A DNA stretch of 64,000 nucleotides, from assembly GCA_029861955.1 (NCBI GenBank), contig JAOTYK010000001.1, positions 1 to 64,000 of the forward strand, given 5' to 3'. How positions within the stretch are numbered: the stretch's first letter is position 1; the number at the start of each line of letters is the position of its first letter. The position numbers were made by a program, and so were the translations under genes. Shown in pieces: positions 24,924 through 33,249 of the stretch. The notes under the pieces are model-generated. The model did no database searches and was not told where the DNA came from. It saw nothing but the letters and a program-made list of their open reading frames with translations. Origin of the DNA: Acidobacteriota bacterium. Its GTDB lineage: Bacteria; Acidobacteriota; Polarisedimenticolia; Polarisedimenticolales; Polarisedimenticolaceae.

Positions 24924-25654
24924 ATATCCTGTTTCTTGGCGCGACCGGAGGCATGGGGCAGGTCCTGGCCCGTGCACTGGCGGCAGATGGGCATCGTCTG
25001 GTTCTGCTGGGTCGGGACGAGGAGAAACTCCACACGGTCAGAGCCGGACTCATCGAGGCACGCCCCGATTCCGTCGTTGAGACAACGACGTGCGACCTTG
25101 CGGATCCCGCCGGGATTCCAGAGGCCGTGGAGCGGGCGGCGGGCTGCGTTCCAACCGTCGATGCCGTCGTCGTGGCGGCGGGGAAATTCGCCGAACAGGG
25201 GCAGTTAGAGACCGACCGAGCGCCGCGGCTGCAGATGCTCGAGGTCAACTTCCGCTCTACCATCGAATTCTGCGAGTGTGTCCGACCCCACCTTCTCGAA
25301 GGCGGCGGCACCCTGTGTGTCTACACCTCGGTCGCCGCCGTCCGCGCCCGCGGATCGGTCGCACTCTACGGCGCGACGAAGGCCGGACTCGACTACTATC
25401 TCGACGGCATCGGCCAGCGTTACCAGGATCGGGGACTGCGGGTGGTCCGCGTCCGTCCGGGGTTCGTGAAGACGCCGATGACGGCGGGTCTCAAGCCACC
25501 CGCCATCGCCAACGAGCCGGAAGAGACGGTCGCGTCGGTCATGAGGGCGCTCCGGCATCCTCGACACATCGTCTATACACCACCGGTCTGGCGATACGTG
25601 ATGACGGTCATCCGCCTCATGCCACGATGGTTGTTGCGTCGTAGCGGAATCTGA
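24920..25654 (+). CDS. DprE2-like short-chain dehydrogenase
   Basis: A 244-residue SDR with the cofactor motif LGATGGMGQVLA at the very N-terminus. It has AAG in VVAAGKF, a Ser in YTSVAAV and the YxxxK pair in YGATKAGLDYY, and a C-terminal hydrophobic, basic segment (VWRYVMTVIRLMPRWLLRR) that may attach it to the membrane. Paired by ATGA overlap with the DprE1-like oxidase, it would reduce the keto-sugar intermediate with NAD(P)H and complete a 2'-epimerisation. The sugar and lipid carrier are unknown in this lineage. Confidence 0.82.
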   Translation: MNILFLGATGGMGQVLARALAADGHRLVLLGRDEEKLHTVRAGLIEARPDSVVETTTCDLADPAGIPEAVERAAGCVPTVDAVVVAAGKFAEQGQLETDRAPRLQMLEVNFRSTIEFCECVRPHLLEGGGTLCVYTSVAAVRARGSVALYGATKAGLDYYLDGIGQRYQDRGLRVVRVRPGFVKTPMTAGLKPPAIANEPEETVASVMRALRHPRHIVYTPPVWRYVMTVIRLMPRWLLRRSGI

Positions 25655-25663
25655 GGCCTCGCG

Positions 25664-26446
25664 TTGATCATCGACAGCCACTGCCATCTGACCCACAAGC
25701 GACTCATCGACGAGGTCGACGCCGTCGTGCAGCGCGCCGCGGAAGTTGACGTTCGAGCCATGGTGACGATCGGCACCGGAGTCGAGGATGGTCGCGCGAC
25801 TCGAGACCTCGCTCATCGTTTTCCCGGCGTCGTCTTCGCGACGGTGGGCATCGACCCGTTCACGGCACACGCCGCTGGGGAGGCATTCGATGATCGTCTG
25901 GACGAGCTCGACGGCCTCTTGACCGAGGGCGGCTACTGCGCGTTGGGTGAGATCGGTCTGGACTACCACTACGACCTCGACTCGCGGGCGGTGCAGGCCC
26001 AGCGGTTCGAGGCGCAGCTCGAGATGGCAAGACGTCACGGGCTGCCGGTCGTGATTCATGTTCGTGAGGCCCACGAGGACATGGCCGCGATCCTGCGGAA
26101 CCATCCGCAGGTGTGTGGCGTGATCCACAGCTTCACGGCGGGTCCTCTCGAGGCCGAGACCTACCTGGGCCTGGGCTGGTATCTGGCCTTCAACGGTGTG
26201 GTGACCTTCAAGAACGCGGACGACGTTCGCGAGGCGGCGCTCCAGGCGCCCTCGGACCGCCTGATCGTCGAAACGGACAGTCCCTATCTGGCGCCCATGC
26301 CAAGGCGTGGGAAGCGTTGTGAGCCCGGCTGGGTGCGCGACACCCTGGCGTTTGTCGCCACTCTCCGGGGGAGTTCCGTGGACGAATTGGCGCGAAGCAC
26401 GTCCGTCGCGACCAATCGGCTATTCCAACTCGGCCTCTCGGCGTAA
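25664..26446 (+). CDS. TatD-family metal-dependent hydrolase
   Basis: A 260-residue TIM-barrel hydrolase. Metal ligands are visible in DSHCHL (HxH), ALGEIGLDYHYD (Glu), VIHVREAH (His), HSFTAG (His) and VETDSPYLAP (Asp). TatD proteins act as 3'-5' exonucleases on DNA or RNA or as D-aminoacyl-tRNA deacylase-like enzymes, and here the family name is the safe call. The start is a TTG at 25664 with GAGG seven bases upstream, nine bases after the SDR stop. Confidence 0.92.
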   Translation: MIIDSHCHLTHKRLIDEVDAVVQRAAEVDVRAMVTIGTGVEDGRATRDLAHRFPGVVFATVGIDPFTAHAAGEAFDDRLDELDGLLTEGGYCALGEIGLDYHYDLDSRAVQAQRFEAQLEMARRHGLPVVIHVREAHEDMAAILRNHPQVCGVIHSFTAGPLEAETYLGLGWYLAFNGVVTFKNADDVREAALQAPSDRLIVETDSPYLAPMPRRGKRCEPGWVRDTLAFVATLRGSSVDELARSTSVATNRLFQLGLSA

Positions 26447-26459
26447 GCCCGGTTTCCGT

Positions 26460-26465
26460 TATGAT
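26460..26465 (+). promoter_or_regulatory. -10 element of a leaderless PilZ-protein mRNA
   Basis: TATGAT is followed by GTACCC and then the ATG at 26472. The six-base spacing places the transcription start on the start codon, and there is no ribosome binding site between them. This is the same geometry as at 8031-8036. Confidence 0.45.
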
Positions 26466-26471
26466 GTACCC

Positions 26472-27158
26472 ATGGAGTGGTGCAAGCTTTGTGGCGCGGC
26501 CCACGGTACCGAGGTCGTCTGTCCGGTCGGACTCGAACCGATCGAGATAGAGCGTCATACGTGGCGGGTCAATACCGATACGCCCGACGGAATCGTGGCC
26601 ATCGGCGTTCTTCTGGCTCCTTGTGACGCCGGCTGGCGAGCGCGAATTCTGACGTACCCGAATGTCCTCTGGCTGGCACCGGAGGGAACGGTCTCGTTGA
26701 AGTTTCACGGCATGGATGCGAAGACCACCGAGCGGCAGGCGATCGATTTCGTTCGTCGCCACTGCCGAAGCAAGTTGTGGGAAATGCGTGACGAGGTGGC
26801 AGTCGTGCATGCCGAGCCGCTGCAAGCGGAGTCCGGGATCGAGACCGCGAGGGTCGGTGGAGTCCCCGCGCCACGACGCGTGCGGTTCCTTCCCGTGCGC
26901 TACGGCGTCGCCGCCATCAACGAGGCCGCGGGGACCGGCGACCTCTCCGAGACCGGCATCTTCGTGATCACCGATCGACCCGCCACGTGTGGGACTCGAC
27001 TGAACCTGGCTCTCGATCTGGATGAGGGTTCCGTCGACCTGCAGGGCGTCGTTCGTTGGGGTCGTGCCCAGCATCGAGTCGGGCGCGCGCCCGGCATGGG
27101 GATCCAACTGGAAGATCCGCCCTCGGCTTATCTGACCTACGTCCGCCGTCTGGAATGA
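26472..27158 (+). CDS. PilZ-domain protein with N-terminal cysteine cluster
   Basis: A 228-residue protein. The first 20 residues hold Cys4, Cys7, His11 and Cys17, a possible zinc knuckle. A middle domain of about 110 residues is unrecognised. Residues about 135-225 form a PilZ domain with RRVRFLPVRYGV, then TGDLSETGIFVIT (the D/N-x-S-x-x-G signature) and a closing GIQLEDPP strand. PilZ domains usually bind cyclic di-GMP, and the Arg pair plus DLSETG are compatible with that. No diguanylate cyclase gene is in the window. The ATG sits six bases after TATGAT. Confidence 0.78.
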   Translation: MEWCKLCGAAHGTEVVCPVGLEPIEIERHTWRVNTDTPDGIVAIGVLLAPCDAGWRARILTYPNVLWLAPEGTVSLKFHGMDAKTTERQAIDFVRRHCRSKLWEMRDEVAVVHAEPLQAESGIETARVGGVPAPRRVRFLPVRYGVAAINEAAGTGDLSETGIFVITDRPATCGTRLNLALDLDEGSVDLQGVVRWGRAQHRVGRAPGMGIQLEDPPSAYLTYVRRLE

Positions 27159-27171
27159 GGCGCCGGTACTC

Positions 27172-27627
27172 ATGATCATGATCGCCGCCATGTCATCGGA
27201 CCGGGTGATTGGTGCCGGGGACCGGATGCCATGGGCGGTCCCGGAGGAATACGCGCAGTTTCTCAGCCAGGTGCGGGACCAGTGCATTCTCATGGGACGT
27301 CGATCCTGGGAGATCTTCGGCGCCGACCTGGTACAGAGCGAGAATCTGGTGCTCACGCGATCGGACGCGGTCGAAGGAAAAGCCCGCCCTGTGCACTCAC
27401 TGGACGAGGCCGTAACCTACGCCGAGTCCCGCAACCAACGGCTGTTCGTGGCCGGTGGGGCGTCGGTGTACCGGCTGGCACTGCCCCACGCGACGGCGAT
27501 GCATCTATCCACGATCCATGGCGATTTCGAGGGGGACGCGGTGTTCCCGGCGTTCGGTCCGGAGGAGTGGACATTGCGGGTAGAGCGTAAGTATGAACGC
27601 TATACCTACCGCGAGTTCAGTCGTTGA
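27172..27627 (+). CDS. folA: Dihydrofolate reductase
   Basis: A 151-residue DHFR. It has IAAMSSDRVIGAGDRMPWAVPEE with the active-site acid after the Trp loop, LMGRRSWEIFG for NADPH binding, VAGGASVYRLALP and GDAVFPAF. It reduces dihydrofolate to tetrahydrofolate with NADPH. It is slightly shorter than E. coli DHFR. The gene follows the PilZ gene by 13 bases and converges on the ArfB gene with an 11-base overlap. No thymidylate synthase is adjacent. Confidence 0.9.
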   Translation: MIMIAAMSSDRVIGAGDRMPWAVPEEYAQFLSQVRDQCILMGRRSWEIFGADLVQSENLVLTRSDAVEGKARPVHSLDEAVTYAESRNQRLFVAGGASVYRLALPHATAMHLSTIHGDFEGDAVFPAFGPEEWTLRVERKYERYTYREFSR

Positions 27628-28039
27628 GCCCGGGTTTGCGTCGTGTGCGCTTGACGTCCGATTTTCGTTTCTTCGCGGTGATGCGTCGTTCGCGTGCGGC
27701 ACGTCCCGGTCGGGTCTTGACCCGTCGTTTGGGGGGGCGTAGCGCCGCGGCCAGCAGGTCGCTAAACCTCTCCAGCAGGATCGCCTGGTTGCGGCTCCGG
27801 CTGCGATGGGCCTGACAGTGAAGAATGAGGAGGCCGGCCCGGCTGATACGGGTCTCGAGCTCACGAAAAATTCGACGCTTCTGCGTCGGTGTCAGCGCCT
27901 GGGATGCCTCCACGTCGAAGCGAAGTGTCACCCGAGACTCCACCTTGTTGACGTGCTGACCTCCGGGGCCGGAACTCCGTGAGTACGAAAACTCCAGATC
28001 CTCCGGGTCGATGGTCACACCGTATCCCACATCGATCAT
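27617..28039 (-). CDS. arfB: Ribosome-rescue peptidyl-tRNA hydrolase
   Basis: A 140-residue class-I release-factor-like protein with the GGQ motif in RSSGPGGQHVNKVESRV, followed by the FDVEAS strand and helices. The long Lys/Arg tail (about 40 residues, KKRKSDVKRTRRKP near the end) is what ArfB inserts into the empty mRNA channel of stalled ribosomes. The codon-recognition domain of true release factors is absent. The ATG at 28039 has GGAG five bases upstream. An in-frame ATG 13 codons earlier is less well supported. Confidence 0.92.
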   Translation of the reverse strand: MIDVGYGVTIDPEDLEFSYSRSSGPGGQHVNKVESRVTLRFDVEASQALTPTQKRRIFRELETRISRAGLLILHCQAHRSRSRNQAILLERFSDLLAAALRPPKRRVKTRPGRAARERRITAKKRKSDVKRTRRKPGLND

Positions 28040-28083
28040 CGAGACTCCAACATCCATCCGGCACAGGATAGAATCCACCGGAC

Positions 28084-28091
28084 GCTACGAT
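28084..28091 (+). promoter_or_regulatory. Candidate -10 (GCTACGAT) for the epimerase gene
   Basis: GCTACGAT lies about 75 bases before the GTG at 28169, within the divergent spacer with arfB. The same octamer stands before hutU. No convincing -35 box was seen. Confidence 0.35.
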
Positions 28092-28168
28092 CATCCCGGT
28101 CTCCGGGTCGAATTGTCAAACGGAAGTGGTCATCATGAAGTTCGATTGGGAACCCGTCACGGAGGCCA

Positions 28169-29101
28169 GTGAGTAACGACGACCGACACCGTGTTGCCAT
28201 AACGGGAGCTTCGGGCCTCGTCGGTCGCGCCCTCTGTCGGTCGCTCTCCACGACGGGGCATGACGTTGTTCGGCTCGTCCGACGTCAGCCGACGGCTGCT
28301 GACGAGGTGTTATGGAACCCGGCGACCGAGGAGATCGACGGCCGTGCTCTTGAGGGGATCGACGCGGTTGTGCATCTCGCCGGAGAGAGCGTCGCCGGGC
28401 GGCGTTGGACCGATCCGGTCAAGAAACGTATCCGCGACAGTCGCGTGCTGGGGACGCGTCTTCTCGTGCGGACGCTGGCGGGACTTGACCGGCCTCCGGC
28501 GGTCCTCGTGTCTGCATCCGCAACGGGATTCTATGGAGACCGCGGCGACGAGACCCTCGACGAGACGTCCGACCGCGGGGAGGGGTTCCTGGCCGACGTT
28601 TGCGGTCAGTGGGAGGCCGAGACCGACGTGCTGGCTCAACGGGGTGTTCGTGTCGTGATTCCACGACTCGGCGTTGTCCTCGCGGGCGGCGGCGGCGCGC
28701 TGACAAAGATGTTGTTGCCGTTTCGTCTCGGTCTGGGTGGGCGTCTGGGGAGCGGGCACCAATGGATGAGTTGGGTGGGGCTCGAAGACCTTGTTGGAAT
28801 GCTTCAGATGGTCATCCGTGATTTGCGGATCGACGGTGTCTTCAATGCTGTGTCGCCGGAACCGTGCACCAACCGCGAATTCACCAGGACACTCGGGCGT
28901 GTATTGGGTCGTCCGACTCTCCTCCCGGTGCCTGCATTTCTCCTGCGCTGGGTGGCGGGAGAGATGGCCGACGAGTTGTTGCTGGCCGGGGCACGGGTCT
29001 ATCCGAGACGCCTGATGGATCTCGGTTTCGAGTATCGGCAGTCGAATATCGAGGAGACGTTGCGCTCCGAGTTGGGACGCCGGAGGCCGGAAGTTTCTTA
29101 A
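28169..29101 (+). CDS. TIGR01777 family epimerase (SDR39U1/YfcH-like)
   Basis: A 310-residue atypical SDR with the N-terminal TGASGLVGRALCRSL, VVHLAGESVAGRRW, then VSASATGFYGDRG, RLGVVLAGGGGAL and a C-terminal domain containing FNAVSPEPCTNREFT and LLLAGARVYPRRLMDLGFEYR. These follow the TIGR01777 family order. The function is unknown and is presumed NAD(P)-dependent epimerisation or reduction. The start is a GTG only three bases after GGAGG. A 13-codon frame from 28135 reads through this start and stops at 28176, which might couple translation. Confidence 0.88.
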   Translation: MSNDDRHRVAITGASGLVGRALCRSLSTTGHDVVRLVRRQPTAADEVLWNPATEEIDGRALEGIDAVVHLAGESVAGRRWTDPVKKRIRDSRVLGTRLLVRTLAGLDRPPAVLVSASATGFYGDRGDETLDETSDRGEGFLADVCGQWEAETDVLAQRGVRVVIPRLGVVLAGGGGALTKMLLPFRLGLGGRLGSGHQWMSWVGLEDLVGMLQMVIRDLRIDGVFNAVSPEPCTNREFTRTLGRVLGRPTLLPVPAFLLRWVAGEMADELLLAGARVYPRRLMDLGFEYRQSNIEETLRSELGRRRPEVS

Positions 29102-29110
29102 GACCCGTGG

Positions 29111-29119
29111 TGCTACGAT
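29111..29119 (+). promoter_or_regulatory. Extended -10 (TGCTACGAT) for hutU
   Basis: TGCTACGAT lies ten bases after the epimerase stop. The predicted start near 29126 leaves a leader of about 24 bases, with GGAG before the ATG at 29150. Confidence 0.45.
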
Positions 29120-29149
29120 GAGACCGAGCGCGTTCATGCGGAGCCGTCC

Positions 29150-31177
29150 ATGGGTCACGATCATTCGGCAGAGTCGTTTCGGAACTCGCTCTTCGCGGGG
29201 ATACCGGAAGAGCTTCCGCCCCTCGTCCCGCAGGACTCGACCGTCGATCATGCTCCCGCACGGCGATCCGTCCTGGACCCCGCGCAGAAGCGGCAGGCCC
29301 TGCGCAACGCCCTGCGTTACTTTCCCGAGACGCAACACGCCGACCTGATCGACGAGTTTCGCGAAGAGCTGGAGACGGACGGTCGCATCTACATGCGGCG
29401 CCTGCGTCCGGCCGATCACGAGATGAAAGCGCGCTCGCTCGACGAGTATCCGGCGCGCTGCCGGCAGGCCGCCGCCATCATGCTCATGATCCACAACAAT
29501 CTCGATGCGGCGGTCGCACAGTTTCCGCACGAACTCGTGACCTATGGTGGCAACGGCACCGTATTCCAGAATTGGGCTCAGTACCGACTGGCGATGAAAT
29601 ACCTCGCCGAGATGACGGACGAGCAGACTCTCGTGCTCTACTCCGGGCATCCCCTTGGGCTCTTTCCATCGCATCCGGACGCGCCGCGCGTCGTCGTCAC
29701 CTGCGGCATGGTCGTGCCGAACTACAGCACGCCCGAGGACTACGAACGTCTCGCGGCTCTCGGGGTGACCTCCTACGGTCAGATGACGGCGGGGAGTTTC
29801 ATGTACATCGGACCTCAGGGCATCGTCCATGGAACGACCATCACGTTGCTCAACGCGGGTCGGTGCTACCTCGATATCGATGACGCGGAAGGATTGGCAG
29901 GACGTGTGTATGTCACGTCCGGGCTCGGCGGAATGAGCGGCGCTCAGGCGAAGGCTGCCGTCATCGCGGGCGCCATCTGCGTGATCGCAGAGATCAACCC
30001 ACGAGCCTTGTACAAACGGCACGAACAGGGCTGGCTGCAGGAGGTCGCGACCGACCTCGATGAGGTAGTTCGACGTATTGAAGCGGCCAGGTCCTCTCGC
30101 GAACCCCTCTCGCTCGGCTATCTGGGAAACGTCGTCGATCTCTGGGAGCACCTCGCGAAGAAGAACGTCCGCGTCGATCTCGGTTCGGATCAGACCTCCC
30201 TGCATAACCCCTATGGGGGCGGTTACTACCCGGTCGGGTTCAGTCTCGAGGCGTCGAACCGATTGATGCGGGATGACCCCGCGGCATTCCGAGAGCAGGT
30301 CCAGGAGTCCCTCAGGCGCCACGTTGCCGCTATCAACCGGATGGCCGATGCCGGCACCCGATTCTGGGACTACGGCAACGCCTTCCTCCTCGAGGCCCGA
30401 AGAGCAGGTGCCGATATCGACGCGGCGGACGGGCGTTTTCGCTATCCGTCCTACGTCGAAGACATCATGGGCCCCCTCTGTTTTGATTTCGGGTTCGGCC
30501 CGTTCCGTTGGGTCTGTACCAGCGGGGACGCCGAAGATCTGCGGACGACCGACCGTATCGCGGCCGACGTCCTGGAGGCGATGCATCGCGAGGCCCCTCC
30601 GGAGATTCGCGGGCAGCTCGCGGATAACCTCCGCTGGATCCGCGAGGCCGAGGGCCACCAGATGGTCGTGGGCTCCCAGGCGCGCATCCTCTACGCGGAC
30701 GAGCCGGGTCGGAAGCGCCTGGCGTTGGCGTTCAACGACGCGGTTCGAGAGGGGAGACTCAAGGGTCCGGTCGTGCTGGGACGCGATCATCACGACGTTT
30801 CGGGAACCGATTCTCCCTACCGCGAAACCGCCAACATCGAAGATGGAAGTGCCTGGTGCGCGGATATGGCGGTGCAGAACGTGATCGGAGATGCCTTTCG
30901 CGGCGCGACGTGGGTCAGCCTCCACAACGGTGGCGGCGTCGGCTGGGGCGAGGCGATCAACGGCGGATTCGGCCTGCTGGCCGACGGGACGAGCGACGCC
31001 GACCGGCGGATGAAGAGCATGATGAGTTGGGACGTCTGTAACGGACTCGCGCGGCGTGCATGGGCGACCAACGCCAACGCGAACACGGCCATCCGTCGGG
31101 CCATGGAGACGGTTCCGGGGCTCAGCGTGACCTTGCCGACCACGGTCGATTCGTCATTGTTTGACGGCGAATCCTAG
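29150..31177 (+). CDS. hutU: Urocanate hydratase
   Basis: A 675-residue urocanase, which uses tightly bound NAD+ as an electrophile to convert urocanate to imidazolonepropionate in histidine breakdown. Family motifs are VTYGGNGTVFQNW, GPQGIVHGTTIT, GLGGMSGAQAKAAVIAG, GSDQTSLHNPYGGGYYP, the catalytic-cysteine loop GPLCFDFGFGPFRWVC and WVSLHNGGGVGWG. It belongs to the long form, over 100 residues larger than the Pseudomonas or Bacillus enzyme. Neither hutH nor hutI is adjacent, so the histidine pathway is not clustered here. Confidence 0.95.
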   Translation: MGHDHSAESFRNSLFAGIPEELPPLVPQDSTVDHAPARRSVLDPAQKRQALRNALRYFPETQHADLIDEFREELETDGRIYMRRLRPADHEMKARSLDEYPARCRQAAAIMLMIHNNLDAAVAQFPHELVTYGGNGTVFQNWAQYRLAMKYLAEMTDEQTLVLYSGHPLGLFPSHPDAPRVVVTCGMVVPNYSTPEDYERLAALGVTSYGQMTAGSFMYIGPQGIVHGTTITLLNAGRCYLDIDDAEGLAGRVYVTSGLGGMSGAQAKAAVIAGAICVIAEINPRALYKRHEQGWLQEVATDLDEVVRRIEAARSSREPLSLGYLGNVVDLWEHLAKKNVRVDLGSDQTSLHNPYGGGYYPVGFSLEASNRLMRDDPAAFREQVQESLRRHVAAINRMADAGTRFWDYGNAFLLEARRAGADIDAADGRFRYPSYVEDIMGPLCFDFGFGPFRWVCTSGDAEDLRTTDRIAADVLEAMHREAPPEIRGQLADNLRWIREAEGHQMVVGSQARILYADEPGRKRLALAFNDAVREGRLKGPVVLGRDHHDVSGTDSPYRETANIEDGSAWCADMAVQNVIGDAFRGATWVSLHNGGGVGWGEAINGGFGLLADGTSDADRRMKSMMSWDVCNGLARRAWATNANANTAIRRAMETVPGLSVTLPTTVDSSLFDGES

Positions 31178-31259
31178 GCCGGAGACGGTGGAATTCGGGC
31201 ATAATATCGATGTCGGTGCCAGCCGGCGCGATGAGACGAAATCCAACATGCGAGGAATC

Positions 31260-31850
31260 ATGATGCAAATGCGGACTCTCTTCGTCATCCTCTCGTTCGC
31301 GATCGTTCTGATCGCCGCGGCAGGCTGCGACAAGGCTCACCAGGCGGCTGCCGAACATGCCGAAGCCGCCCACGACGCTCTCGAAGGCGTCCATGTTCCT
31401 GAAGGGGACCCGACCGTGTCCGCGACGGTCGACGCCAAGAGTGGAAGCACGCTGACCGGTTCTGCGGAGTTCTACGAGAACGACGGCATGATCATTCTGG
31501 TCCTCAAGGTGCAGAACGCCCCACCCGGAGTTCACGCCGTTCATCTTCACGATGTCGGCGACTGCAGTGCCGACGATGGCACGTCTGCCGGAGGGCACTG
31601 GAACCCCACCGCGGTCGACCACGGTGCGTGGGGCGGCGAGGCGTTTCATCTCGGCGATATCGGGAACTTCGAGGTCGATGAGACCGGCGCCGCGGAGCAC
31701 ACCTTCAATACCGATCTCTGGTCCATTGGTTCCGGCGATGCCAATGATATCGTCGGCAGGGCGATCATCATTCACGAGAAACAAGACGATCTGACGTCAC
31801 AGCCGACTGGCGCCGCTGGGGGACGCATCGGCTGCGGGGTCGTTGGTTAA
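31260..31850 (+). CDS. Cu/Zn superoxide dismutase, lipoprotein
   Basis: A 196-residue exported protein. A lipoprotein signal ends IAAAGC, followed by an Ala/His-rich stretch (HQAAAEHAEAAH) and the SodC fold. Metal ligands are seen in HAVHLHDVGDC (HxH), GGHWNP and AFHLGDIG, and at the C-terminal end in IIIHEKQDD. The disulphide Cys pair is in GDC and IGCGVV. It should convert superoxide to peroxide and oxygen at the envelope. The start is the ATG at 31260 or 31263 behind AGGA. In-frame codons further upstream lie before the signal peptide. Confidence 0.88.
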   Translation: MMQMRTLFVILSFAIVLIAAAGCDKAHQAAAEHAEAAHDALEGVHVPEGDPTVSATVDAKSGSTLTGSAEFYENDGMIILVLKVQNAPPGVHAVHLHDVGDCSADDGTSAGGHWNPTAVDHGAWGGEAFHLGDIGNFEVDETGAAEHTFNTDLWSIGSGDANDIVGRAIIIHEKQDDLTSQPTGAAGGRIGCGVVG

Positions 31851-31877
31851 ATTGATCCACCGAGGAGGATTGGAGCG

Positions 31878-33239
31878 ATGAGCGAGTTGTTGAACGGACT
31901 CCTGCAAGATGTGAAGGCCAAGAATCCGGCAGAGCCGGAGTTTCACCAAGCAGTCCACGAGGTCGTCGAGTCTCTCGAGGTCGTGCTCGACCGTCATCCT
32001 GAATACCGGGCAGCACGCATCGCCGAGAGGATCATCGAGCCGGAACGGGTCATCATGTTTCGCATCCCGTGGATGAGCGACGCAGGCGAAGTGCAGGTCA
32101 ATCGTGGCTTTCGCGTCGAGATGAACAGTTCCATCGGACCGTACAAGGGCGGGCTTCGTTTCCATCCGTCGGTCAACCTCGGGATCCTGAAGTTCCTCGC
32201 GTTCGAACAGGTATTCAAGAACGCCCTGACGACTCTCCCGATGGGTGGCGGCAAGGGCGGCTCCGACTTCGATCCCAAGGGCAAGAGCGACAACGAGGTG
32301 ATGAGGTTCTGTCAGAGCTTCATGTCGGAGTTGTTCCGACACATCGGACCCAACACCGACGTCCCCGCCGGAGATATCGGCGTGGGGGGGCGAGAGATCG
32401 GCTTCCTGTTCGGCCAGTACAAACGACTCGCCAATGAGTTTACCGGAGTGCTTACTGGCAAGGGACTGGCGTGGGGTGGTTCACTGATTCGTCCCGAAGC
32501 GACGGGATACGGGACGGTCTACTTCGCCGCAGAGATGCTAGCGACGAAGAACCAGACTCTGGAAGGCAAGGTCTGCCTCGTCTCCGGCAGCGGCAACGTC
32601 GCGCAGTACACGACAGAGAAGCTACTCGACCTTGGCGCTCGGGTCGTGACGCTGTCCGACTCCAGTGGTGTGATCTACGACGAGTCTGGAATCGATCGAA
32701 AGAAACTGCAGTGGGTCATGGACCTCAAGAACAATCGACGCGGTCGGATCGCGGAGTACACCGATCAGTTCAAGGGGGCCGTCTACACCGAGACGGCGGC
32801 CGACGCGGCGTCCAACCCTCTGTGGAACCACAAGGCCGATTGCGCATTCCCGTCAGCGACGCAGAACGAGATCAACGACAAGGATGCCGCTCATCTGCTC
32901 GCCAACGGCGTCAACGTGGTCTCCGAGGGCGCCAACATGCCGACGTCGATCGACGGCATCAACCAATTCGTCGATGCCGGAATTCTCTACGGACCCGGAA
33001 AGGCAGCCAACGCCGGCGGCGTTGCCGTTTCCGGCCTCGAGATGGCGCAGAACAGCATGCGGCACGCATGGAGTCGCGAGGAAGTCGACGGAAAACTACA
33101 CGGAATCATGCAGGCGATCCATGGGACCTGCGTCGAGGCCGCCGACAGGTTTGGAACCCCCGGGAACTACGTCAATGGTGCCAACATCGCGGGCTTCCTC
33201 AAGGTTGCCGATTCGATGATGGACCAGGGACTCGTTTGA
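31878..33239 (+). CDS. gdhA: NADP-type glutamate dehydrogenase
   Basis: A 453-residue hexameric-type glutamate dehydrogenase. The substrate-binding lysines are in KGGLRFHPSV and the catalytic-site segment TTLPMGGGKGGSDFDPKGKS. GDIGVGGREIGFLFGQYK and the nucleotide-binding VCLVSGSGNVAQYTTEKLL are typical of the biosynthetic NADP enzyme (similar to E. coli GdhA). It makes glutamate from 2-oxoglutarate and ammonia. A strong GGAGGATTGGAG precedes the ATG. The hybrid kinase gene follows ten bases after the stop, so the two are likely co-transcribed. Confidence 0.95.
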   Translation: MSELLNGLLQDVKAKNPAEPEFHQAVHEVVESLEVVLDRHPEYRAARIAERIIEPERVIMFRIPWMSDAGEVQVNRGFRVEMNSSIGPYKGGLRFHPSVNLGILKFLAFEQVFKNALTTLPMGGGKGGSDFDPKGKSDNEVMRFCQSFMSELFRHIGPNTDVPAGDIGVGGREIGFLFGQYKRLANEFTGVLTGKGLAWGGSLIRPEATGYGTVYFAAEMLATKNQTLEGKVCLVSGSGNVAQYTTEKLLDLGARVVTLSDSSGVIYDESGIDRKKLQWVMDLKNNRRGRIAEYTDQFKGAVYTETAADAASNPLWNHKADCAFPSATQNEINDKDAAHLLANGVNVVSEGANMPTSIDGINQFVDAGILYGPGKAANAGGVAVSGLEMAQNSMRHAWSREEVDGKLHGIMQAIHGTCVEAADRFGTPGNYVNGANIAGFLKVADSMMDQGLV

Positions 33240-33249
33240 GGAGTCTTAT

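Noticed and set aside
28310-30925. 871-residue open frame on the minus strand
   Set aside because: It is fully antisense to hutU and the epimerase gene. The GC-rich third positions keep the frame open, and the translation has no domain or start signal.
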